Below are positions 34,611 to 42,900 of a DNA stretch of 44,519 nucleotides, piece by piece (within the stretch, counting starts at the first letter, position 1; every line of letters begins with the position of its first letter). The translations under genes were made by a program, and so were the position numbers. A model generated the notes under the pieces. That model saw only the letters and a list, made by a program, of their open reading frames with translations, had not been told where the DNA came from and made no database searches. The DNA comes from CANGTU01 sp046336655 (GTDB taxonomy: Bacteria > Bacteroidota > Bacteroidia > Flavobacteriales_D > Sanyastnellaceae). The stretch covers positions 1 through 44,519 of the forward strand of contig JBKDGH010000153.1 in assembly GCA_046336655.1 (NCBI GenBank). Reading direction: 5' to 3'.

Positions 34611-37600
34611 TTATCGCAGTATCGTTACATGTCCCTCGATCAGTTGATTCACGCCGAAGGGCAGTTCAATGACATAGAAGTAAGTGCCTTCAGGAAGGTC
34701 CCGCGCCTGCCAGTCATTCTTGTAGTTTTCTGTTTCGAATACCATGTTGCCCCAGCGATTGAACACAAAAAGTTTCGTGCCCGGGTAATTGTCGAGGCCA
34801 ACGATCTCGAAATACTGATTTTCGTTGTCGTTATTCGGTGTGAATACATTGGGAATGGTGATGGCGCATGCGTCCGGGAGAACGACCCATTCAGCTTCCG
34901 CGGTACCGCAGGCATTGGTGACAGTGCCGGTGACCTGAATAGGCAGACCGAGGCAGTCCTGGGGCACCTGATCGCTGCAGAAGGAAAGTGAGCTGTTCCC
35001 CTGAAGATTCAGACCAGCGCAGTTGCTCGTCCATGAAAACGTGCCTGCATTGGTAGCACCCATGTCGAGCACATCACATTCATTCGGACAAAGAATCCGA
35101 AGCGTATTATCGCCTCCATTGGTAGTTGGGGCAGAGGTAATCACCACCTGTGAGCACCCCTCTACCAGGGTTTCACAGCCCAGATTATCCGTTACGGCAT
35201 AGCAATAATTTCCGCTTGAACTGACAGTGATCGCGATGCTGGTTTGTCCGCCATCCCAGCTGATTGAATAACCCGAAGGAACACCCACGGTAAGGGTGAC
35301 TTCTCCGCTGTTGCACTCGAGTACACTTGCGGGCGGAACAGGATTGAGCTGTGCAGGCGGTACAAGCGTTACCTCTGCGGAAGCCGGATTGCTGGAGTCG
35401 CACAGGTTGGAAACCACCACGCTGTATGTACCTGAACTGGTGACGTTCAGTGTCGCACCAGTTCCTGAGGGCGTCCAGGTGTACTGCAGATTGGAATTGT
35501 CCTGACCCGATGGAATCGGATCCAGCGTAACGCTTCCTCCGTTGCAGATAAACTCATCTTCGAGTACAGGCTCAGGAACGTTTGGCTGGTACTGAACCTG
35601 TGCCGAGGCCGAAGCATTGCCGCAACCGTTTGCAATCGTTGCGGTCATGGTGGTGTTGGTGTAGTTGGAATAAGGTCCGGCCACCGCGGACAGTCCGTCC
35701 GGGGCTTCATTCACCCCCTGTCCGCTCCAGGTAATTTCTCCTGTTCCTCCGATGTCTTCGATTTCTATTTCCACGGCATACGTTTCATTGCCGCAGAGAA
35801 GCACGTTGTCATCCGGCGACATTGAGATGGTCGGAGAGGCGGTGAATTCAAGTTCGTAGCAATGGTCAATTCCACACGCCGGATCTGTGAAGCAGAGGTT
35901 GTACATACCAAATGCGGCAGGCGTGAATACAGTGTTGTATTCATCCATATTGGTCATTGACCATCCTCCTGGACCTTCTACATTCCAGCTTCCAAACAGA
36001 GGTTGTGAAGTGCAACCTGAAGTGGCGCACCAGATGGTTCCGGGGGTGAGCCCTGGACCGATGACGGTTTGACCCTGATTGCTGCAGTTGAAAATCCACA
36101 CTGTGTTATTGGCATCGCCAAACCCGCTGGACACGTACTCGATGCAGATTTCATCACCCACTGTAATAGGAGCAGTTCCGATGGTGAAGGCATTGGCGGT
36201 CGTCATGATGTACGAATCTTCCGTGCCGTCGAGGTGAGTGACGGTGACTACGATGTTCGAGCCCTGCCAGCCATTGGCGCTGGTGCTTAGCATGAAGACA
36301 TTCAGGTTGCCATCTGCAGGGTTGGAATATCCGCCGTCGAACGTGATGGGCTCGAGGCCGTTGCAGTGTGCTCCGGAGTTTTCCTCGTTTTCTTCATCGA
36401 TGAACGAAGCTATGATTTCTACGTTCTGAATGTTGAAGCCCTGACATCCATCTTCATTGGTCACAAGAATCTGATAGGAACCGGAAAGGTTACCGGAAAG
36501 ATCAATGCACTGCTCATCTGTGGGTTCTCCCGGGATCAACTGCCCGGGATACCCCGGATACACACTCCAGCTGTAGCTCGCCCATTCTTCTACCGTGCAT
36601 ACTGATGCAGTGGTGCCCGGACAAATCACCAGTGGTTCATTGTTGGTGGACAAATCGGGAATGAAGTAGGTGGATGCATCAACTGTTACTGTGGCGCTGG
36701 ATGAACACTCACCGATGAAGCCGGTTACCGTGACATCCCCTCCGTTTTCAATCAGGCAGTCTGGTGTGTTACAGCCGGTGTTCCACTGGTAAGCGTCAAA
36801 TCCGGATGTAGCCGAAAGAAGTGTTTCCCCTCCGGCGCAGATCGCCAATTGACCGCTGATGGAAATCGGAGGCGGTGTGATGTCCAGTACAAAAAAGGTA
36901 AATGAGACAGTCGTGGAAGCACTCGGATTTCCGTTGTCAGTGGCGGTGATCGTGACGGTGTTCAGCCCGAGGTTTCCGGGGCCAGCCGTGAAGTTACCGG
37001 TAACGTTGGCGGTGTTTCCGTTCTGGGTATTTACGCTCATCCCGGTGCCGCTCTGCGTGGCCAAAACGGTGGTGGTCTGATTGGATTCCGGACTCAAAAA
37101 CTGCATGCCGAGGTTGAACTGATCTCCTTGACAGAGATAGATCGTGTCACAAGGAGGTGAGGCCGTCGAAATGGGCGGAATGTTCGCTGCCGCATTGCAT
37201 ACGGTGAAATTGAACACCTTGTTGTCGAGCCAGTTGATGCCGTCCTGCTGGTTGTTGTTTTGTCCGTATGGTCCGTTGTAATTCGCGTTGGACAAATTGA
37301 AACGGCCGAACTGAATGTGGTTGTTGCCGGATGTGCGGTCAGCTCCCACGTTAGCTGGAGTTGGCCCTCCGAATCCAGCGCCGCCTCCCACATCGCCGTG
37401 AGCCCACTGCATGTCCTGGTAACAGAACTGCACGTTATTTCCATCGGGAAGCACTGAACTGCCCTCCTCCGCGAGGATGATCTGGAAGGTGTTAACCTTG
37501 TCTTCGTGGTTTGAGAAATAACCAACGTCAATGTAGTTCAGGTAAAGGGCCTCAGAGGTGATTTTGTACTTCAGTGTCCCGGACTGGCGAAAGTCGAAAT

Positions 37601-38177
37601 CCGCCCAGAAACCCGCGATGTGATCATACTGTGGTTCGTTGGCATTCACCGGGTTCGGGAATTCCGAGGGTGTCCAGTCGATATAGCCTGATCCGAAAAC
37701 AATAGTTCCTTTTGAAGTAAAATAGACCTGATTAAACTGCTGCCCGTAAAAGCAAAAATCAAACTGCAGGGTAATCGGGCCGATCCAGCAATCCACACCC
37801 GGGCCGCCGCCGCCGCAGTTTGGCCAGTCATTCGGATCCGTGGTGGTGTAGGTATTGTCAGGCTCAATCCAGCAGTTGCAATCTTCCGGTGGCATTGTTT
37901 TCAGCACGCCCGGAAGACTCGGAAGCTTGCCTTTATTGTCCCGATAGATTTGACGTACACGCGCATCATCGTATCGCGGATCTGTGCGAAACACTTCCCA
38001 GTCTTCGCGAGGCATGTACAGAAGACGTTCGTAGTGATACAATTCATCTTCACTCAATTCAGGAGAATAGCGCCAGAACTGAGCCGGCCCCACATGAGTG
38101 CTCTGGGCGCCGGCCTGACCCAAGGCAAAACTGAGAAAGAAGAGCAGAATGAAAGATCGAAAACGAATTTGCGCCAT
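34611..38177 (-). CDS. Large surface protein: nidogen-like, Ig-like domains, T9SS type B C-terminal domain
   Basis: The 1188-aa protein has a signal peptide (about 1-25, SFALGQAGAQS) and an N-terminal region rich in Trp and charged residues. A nidogen/NIDO-like domain follows (about 135-320; FCFYGQQFNQVYFTSKGTIV, IAGFWADFDFR, NTFQIILAEEGS, VQFCYQDMQWAHGD). Several Ig/PKD-like and cadherin-like segments come next, with paired cysteines. The C-terminal ~85 residues are gliding-associated (PNVFTPNNDNENQYFEI, KLFVFNRWGNMVFET, IEGHVTILR), the type B sorting signal. It is expected to be exported by T9SS and held at or released from the surface, with adhesion as the likely role. It has its own consensus promoter, so it need not depend on the sigma factor next door. 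Confidence 0.92.
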   Translation of the reverse strand: MAQIRFRSFILLFFLSFALGQAGAQSTHVGPAQFWRYSPELSEDELYHYERLLYMPREDWEVFRTDPRYDDARVRQIYRDNKGKLPSLPGVLKTMPPEDCNCWIEPDNTYTTTDPNDWPNCGGGGPGVDCWIGPITLQFDFCFYGQQFNQVYFTSKGTIVFGSGYIDWTPSEFPNPVNANEPQYDHIAGFWADFDFRQSGTLKYKITSEALYLNYIDVGYFSNHEDKVNTFQIILAEEGSSVLPDGNNVQFCYQDMQWAHGDVGGGAGFGGPTPANVGADRTSGNNHIQFGRFNLSNANYNGPYGQNNNQQDGINWLDNKVFNFTVCNAAANIPPISTASPPCDTIYLCQGDQFNLGMQFLSPESNQTTTVLATQSGTGMSVNTQNGNTANVTGNFTAGPGNLGLNTVTITATDNGNPSASTTVSFTFFVLDITPPPISISGQLAICAGGETLLSATSGFDAYQWNTGCNTPDCLIENGGDVTVTGFIGECSSSATVTVDASTYFIPDLSTNNEPLVICPGTTASVCTVEEWASYSWSVYPGYPGQLIPGEPTDEQCIDLSGNLSGSYQILVTNEDGCQGFNIQNVEIIASFIDEENEENSGAHCNGLEPITFDGGYSNPADGNLNVFMLSTSANGWQGSNIVVTVTHLDGTEDSYIMTTANAFTIGTAPITVGDEICIEYVSSGFGDANNTVWIFNCSNQGQTVIGPGLTPGTIWCATSGCTSQPLFGSWNVEGPGGWSMTNMDEYNTVFTPAAFGMYNLCFTDPACGIDHCYELEFTASPTISMSPDDNVLLCGNETYAVEIEIEDIGGTGEITWSGQGVNEAPDGLSAVAGPYSNYTNTTMTATIANGCGNASASAQVQYQPNVPEPVLEDEFICNGGSVTLDPIPSGQDNSNLQYTWTPSGTGATLNVTSSGTYSVVVSNLCDSSNPASAEVTLVPPAQLNPVPPASVLECNSGEVTLTVGVPSGYSISWDGGQTSIAITVSSSGNYCYAVTDNLGCETLVEGCSQVVITSAPTTNGGDNTLRILCPNECDVLDMGATNAGTFSWTSNCAGLNLQGNSSLSFCSDQVPQDCLGLPIQVTGTVTNACGTAEAEWVVLPDACAITIPNVFTPNNDNENQYFEIVGLDNYPGTKLFVFNRWGNMVFETENYKNDWQARDLPEGTYFYVIELPFGVNQLIEGHVTILR

Positions 38178-38227
38178 ACTCAGATTCAGTTGTGAGCCGC
38201 TTTGGACTTAAGGGTTTGCGATGGCAA

Positions 38228-38256
38228 CAAATATAGGCCTGAGTTCAGCGCATCAA
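38228..38256 (-). promoter_or_regulatory. Promoter of the nidogen-like surface protein gene
   Basis: On the minus strand TTG (38256-38254), an 18-nt spacer and TATATTTG (38235-38228) give an exact housekeeping consensus. The TTG lies within the last codons of the upstream anti-sigma-like gene. Predicted leader about 45 nt. Confidence 0.72.
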
Positions 38257-39348
38257 ACGCACTAACCCGGACTTCTCCACAGGATTGCCACGGTTGTCCA
38301 GAGCCTTGATATAGAAGCGGTACGTGGCGTCCGGACAGTCAACTCCGGACGGAGTCCGACCGTCCCAGGTGAATTGTGTTTCGCTTGAGAACACAATTCT
38401 GTTGGATTGATCAAAAATCACAAACTCCTGCCCGCGGTCAATTCCCGATGCATCGTGCAGCGGTTCAAACAGGTCGTTGCGTGAATCACCGTTCGGTGTG
38501 AAAATATTCGCCGGACGAATGACAACAGGTTTAACAATATGAATTTCCTGAGTGCTTCTCTGCGTATTACCCGCCTCATCGCTCACTGTTAATGTCACTT
38601 CAAAGGTGCCTTCTTCGCTGTAGGAATGCGCACCCGCCATATTTTCTGAAACACTCCCGTCTCCGAAATCCCAAACGTAGGACTTCGCATCATCTTCCTG
38701 CGGAATAAACAACCAGCGGAGCGTTTCGGCGTCAACCTGACGGGAAGAAAACGAAGCCGTTATCCGCTCTTCTTCGACTGCAGGCGCGGGCGCTGCGGAC
38801 GGACTACTGCCCTGAACCGGTTCATTGGTCCGTGAGGGGTCTCCCGATGCACTGGTATGCCCGGGGGCTGACAGTCCTCCTGCAAGGTGGTCTACATGGT
38901 GCGTTGAAGAAATGGCCGATGAGGAAGCCGAAGCAGGAGAGGATGGAGACGTTGTTGCTTTTATCTCGCTCCGGGAATCGGAATCTTCCGCCGCCTGTGG
39001 CAATGCGGCAGTCGTTTCGACGAGGCCACCGGATGGTTCCGGCTGATTTGAATCAACGGCTGACTGCTTCGGGGCCATAGTCTCTGGTTCTGAGGCAACT
39101 GGTGCAGCAGGAACCTGATTGTCCTGAGACAGAAAATAAACTCCGGTTGAAATCGCCCCGACGGTGACCGCTGCAATTACCCATTGCATGATGCCCCAAC
39201 CGGCCTTACCTGCAGCGGCACTGCCTGACACCACTGTTTCAGGCAGGCGCGAGGCGATGCCCGACCAAAGATGGTCAGGAACAGGCATCTCGGCATTTTT
39301 TATCCGGTCTGCCAGCAGGTCCTTAAGGCGGCTATCGTGAGTGTTCAA
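38245..39348 (-). CDS. Anti-sigma-like membrane protein with PKD and gliding-type C-terminal domain
   Basis: The 367-aa protein starts at a TTG (39348) that overlaps the sigma gene by 17 nt. The next Met is residue 21. Residues 1-50 resemble the cytoplasmic part of ECF anti-sigma factors (RLKDLLADRI, VPDHLWSGIASRLP). One membrane helix follows (about 51-74, GIMQWVIAAVTVGAISTGVYFL), then a ~115-residue Ser/Pro/Ala-rich linker. A PKD domain (about 195-272; SYVWDFGDGSVSENMAG) and a CHU_C/type B-like domain (about 278-367; NIFTPNGDSRNDLFEP, ITKS-less end GLVRLMR) complete it. It has no signal peptidase site, so its outer part should stay in the periplasm. The anti-sigma role is inferred from position, overlap and topology. 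Confidence 0.82.
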   Translation of the reverse strand: MNTHDSRLKDLLADRIKNAEMPVPDHLWSGIASRLPETVVSGSAAAGKAGWGIMQWVIAAVTVGAISTGVYFLSQDNQVPAAPVASEPETMAPKQSAVDSNQPEPSGGLVETTAALPQAAEDSDSRSEIKATTSPSSPASASSSAISSTHHVDHLAGGLSAPGHTSASGDPSRTNEPVQGSSPSAAPAPAVEEERITASFSSRQVDAETLRWLFIPQEDDAKSYVWDFGDGSVSENMAGAHSYSEEGTFEVTLTVSDEAGNTQRSTQEIHIVKPVVIRPANIFTPNGDSRNDLFEPLHDASGIDRGQEFVIFDQSNRIVFSSETQFTWDGRTPSGVDCPDATYRFYIKALDNRGNPVEKSGLVRLMR

Positions 39349-39880
39349 TGATCTTCTCTGTTTTTTCCATGGCCTTTTTCAGCCATGCCTTGGCTTTCAG
39401 AAACTGGGTTTTAGAAGTGTTCTCGGAAATCCCGAGCTCATCAGCAATTTCCTTATGACCATAACCTTCTATCGCAAACAAGTTAAATACCGTCCTGTAG
39501 CCTGAGGGCATCCGTGCAATGAGGTCAAGAATTTCTTCTGTCCGCATTTGAGAAAGTGCATCCACATCGCCCGCATCAAGGTCTTCAGCTACCTCGAGGT
39601 CGGTGTGGTCCTTCCATTTTTTTCTCGACCTGATATAGGTGAGCGCAGTATTGACCATTACCGTTCGAATCCAGCCTCCCAGAGGTCCCGTTCCTTGCCA
39701 CTGATTCATTTTTTCAAATACTTTGATGAATCCTTCCTGCAATACATCTTCAGCTTCTTCACGGCTTTCCGTGTAGCGTGCGCAAATAGTCAGCATTTTT
39801 CCGGCGAACTGGCGGAACAGCGCGTGCTGCGCTTCCCTGTTGCCCTCAAGGCATTTTTTAACCAGTTCATGATCGGTCAT
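39332..39880 (-). CDS. ECF-type RNA polymerase sigma factor
   Basis: The start is taken at ATG 39880 (182 aa, MTDHELVKKCLEGNREA); the frame stays open to 39913 but the family starts here. Sigma region 2 (about 20-95) has LFRQFAGKMLTICARYT, EDVLQEGFIKVFEKM and WIRTVMVNTALTYIRS. Region 4 (about 115-175) has MPSGYRTVFNLFAIEGYGH, EIADELGISENTSKTQF and LKAKAWLKKAM. It should direct RNA polymerase to an alternative promoter set. The overlapping gene downstream encodes a membrane protein suited to hold it. Large surface-protein genes lie on both sides. The upstream 73-bp gap holds a 9-bp hairpin but no clear consensus promoter. Confidence 0.93.
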   Translation of the reverse strand: MTDHELVKKCLEGNREAQHALFRQFAGKMLTICARYTESREEAEDVLQEGFIKVFEKMNQWQGTGPLGGWIRTVMVNTALTYIRSRKKWKDHTDLEVAEDLDAGDVDALSQMRTEEILDLIARMPSGYRTVFNLFAIEGYGHKEIADELGISENTSKTQFLKAKAWLKKAMEKTEKIIEHSR

Positions 39881-39904
39881 GTTGCATTGCGTATAAGATG
39901 ATGC

Positions 39905-39930
39905 ACCGGACAAACGAAAAGTTGCCCGGT
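39905..39930 (-). other. Stem-loop between giant surface protein and sigma gene
   Basis: Read on the minus strand, ACCGGGCAA pairs with TTGTCCGGT (9 bp, one G-U) around an 8-nt loop CTTTTCGT. It is 23 nt after the stop of the giant gene and 24 nt before the sigma ATG. No T-run follows, so it may be an attenuator, processing site or protein-binding site. Confidence 0.45.
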
Positions 39931-39953
39931 CACCCCCCGAATTGTTTCTGCAA

Positions 39954-42900
39954 TTACCTGATCAGGGTGACAATACCCTCATACACCTCGAAAATTCCGT
40001 CGCTCAGGCGCTCTACTTCGATCCGCCAGACAAAGGAGTCGGTCTGCGAGTAAAACTCGCCGTCATAGGTGTTTCCGGTCCAGGCCTGATCGGGATTTGT
40101 GGTTTCAAACACCAGTGTGCCCCAGCGGTTGAATATGAACAGGTGATAGCTGCCCGGATTGTAACCCTTCACAACGGGTTTGAATACCTCATTCACACCA
40201 TCCTGATCGGGAGTGAAGGCATTGGGTACCCATACCTGAAGAATACTCTCAATCACTATTTCCTGACAGAACTCGGCGCTGCAGCCATCGGCGTTGGTGG
40301 ACTCCAGACATACTTCATATGCGGCGAGGTCGACATCAGGGAAGCTAAATGAGGGATTCAGCTCATTGGAAATTCCGAACGTGGCAAATGACCATTCGTA
40401 GGAAACTCCGCCCTCGGTGAGGTTGATAAAGTCGACTTCCGTCTCCAGAACATTCACATCCGCGGGTTCCCATGTAAAGTCAACTTCCGGATAACCGTAG
40501 ATCTCCACAGCAGTGTCGAGCGTGTCTGTACCAACACAGCCATCCGGCGAAGTCACCTCCAGGCTTGGGAAGAAGTCACCGGGTCCGGGGTAGGTGTAAG
40601 CCACTTCCCCGCAAATCGGCAGACTGATGCCGTTGCCGAAATTCCACACGCAGTTTTCCGCAAGGGTGGAATCTGTGAAGTTGGTGAAGGTGACCTCAAG
40701 CGGGAAGCAACCAAACAAGGTATCCACTGAAAACAATACCTGAGGTGTTTCAAATACCGTCACCAGCAAGGTATCGTATGCTGGCGGATTACAGCCGTCG
40801 GACGCATAAGCGTAATATTCGGTGGTTACCAGCGGACACATAGTGAGTGTGGTGCCATCCGGACCAACCGTTGGATCTGTGATCAGAGAAGGCACTTCGA
40901 ACCATTGTACGGTTAGTTCAGCACCACCCCCTGAAACTTCCGTGAACATATCCACACATTCGCCGGTGCAAAGGGTTACCTCATCAATACCATCCTGAAG
41001 GATCATTTCAATGGGCGTGCTCAGCTCGGCAGAAACGCTGTCAACAGCACTGACGCAGCCATTTTCATCTACCAGCACCGCATAGAGTGTAGTATTCTCG
41101 GTAATCGTATAGTCAAATGGGGTTCCCGTGCCCTCAAGGCATCCGACAGCTTCCGGACAGTTGTACCACTCAATCACCAGATTGCCGAATCCGCCGGAAC
41201 CTGAGCCCGTGAACTGTATCACATCTTCAAAACAGAAAATGGTATTGAACTCATCCACCTGAAGGATCAGCGGTCCGGATACTGAAGTCAACTCGAGTGC
41301 CTGCTGTGATACCACACAGCCAAACTGGTCAATGACGCTTACGTCGTAGCAGTCCGCAGGAAGCAGGTCCGTAAAGACTCCGGCAGACTGAGTCTCATAG
41401 GTGAGTTCGGGACAGTTATACAGCGTGTATTCCAGCGCTCCGGGTTCAACGATTTCGATTTGGCCCGTCGCGTCGTAATCACACAGCGGTGGGGTAAACA
41501 GGATGTCATCGATGAAGTTCTCTGCCAACTGATCGATCACAATTTCCAGATTGTCTGCAGCGGTGTTACATCCCTCTGAGTCAGTTACTGTGTAGGGGTA
41601 GTTGCCGGCGCACAACGCCATCTGATCAAATCCCGCGGGATCAGGAACAGCCACACCCCAGACAATGGTATAATCGCCAAAGCCTCCCTGTGGCGCAAGT
41701 GAGATCGTGCCTTCACACAAACCAAAACACTGGAAACTGGTGAAATCTTCGACGACAACAATTGGATCACCGGCAGTAACCTCGACTATAGCTGTGCTGA
41801 TACATCCGTTGGCGTCGGTTCCTTCCACTTCGTAGTTCACTGTGCCCACAGGCGTTGCTGAAGTTACCGCAGTATTTGTCGCTCCTGTAATTCCGGCACC
41901 GGCAATCCAGTTGTACGAGCCTCCCGCTCCCGCTCCCGCTCCTGTGAGTGTCACCGAAGTGCCAAAGCACACTGCATTGTCGTTCACAGAAGCAGTGATC
42001 ACAGGCAGGGCATTAACCGTTACGGTGACGTTATCTGTCGCTGTGCAGGTAATTCCATTGGCCGTAATTCCTGCGGTGAGCGTAAATACATTGGCGCCTG
42101 GCGCGCCGATGGTGGCACTGGGCTGGGCAATGGCGGCATTATCAAGCAGCGTTCCGTTCGTCCAGCTGTAATCCACTCCTGCAACTGCGGCAGTGCCGAT
42201 CTGCACGGGTACATTCGCGCAGGTGGATACGTCCGGGCCTGCAGCAGCTGCAGGTACTGCTACTTCACTAACTGTGATGCATGCGTTTTGTATGTTGGTG
42301 CATCCGTTGCCATCGGTAATGCTGGTCAGGCAGTAATCACCGGGCATATTAGCTGCGATCGTGTGGGGCGAAGTATTTATGTTGTTCACTGAATTCGCCG
42401 CGCCTGCAATGGTGTATCCTACATCCCACTGAGCTGTTCCGTTAAGGGTGAAGGTAATGTTCACGAAATTGTTGTCGCAGTAGGCTGAGTTTCCGCTGGT
42501 CCAGCTTGCCGTTGGCAGCGGGTTCACGGTGACTGTCTGACATACCGTATTGGTGTAGGTCTGTGTGCATCCGTTAGCATCGGTCACAGATGTAATGCAG
42601 TAGTTTGTATTTGCGGCAGGGGTAACGTTCCAGTTAAACGGAGAAGCCGCAATATTCAGGGCAGGCTGGCTCACTCCGCCGGCGCTTGGAACTACAGTCC
42701 ACGGCCCGGTGCCGGTCAAGGTAATGGATAAATTGGTGCTCGCACCGGCACAGATGGCTCCGCCACCAGCCAATGTAGCAGTGGGAAGCGGGTTCACGGT
42801 GAGGGTTACCGTTGGTGAATCAGTGGTATTCGTGCAGCCGTTGGCATCAGTTACCGAGGTAACGAAGTAGTTGCCCGCTGCAGTTGCGCTGAAGTTATTC

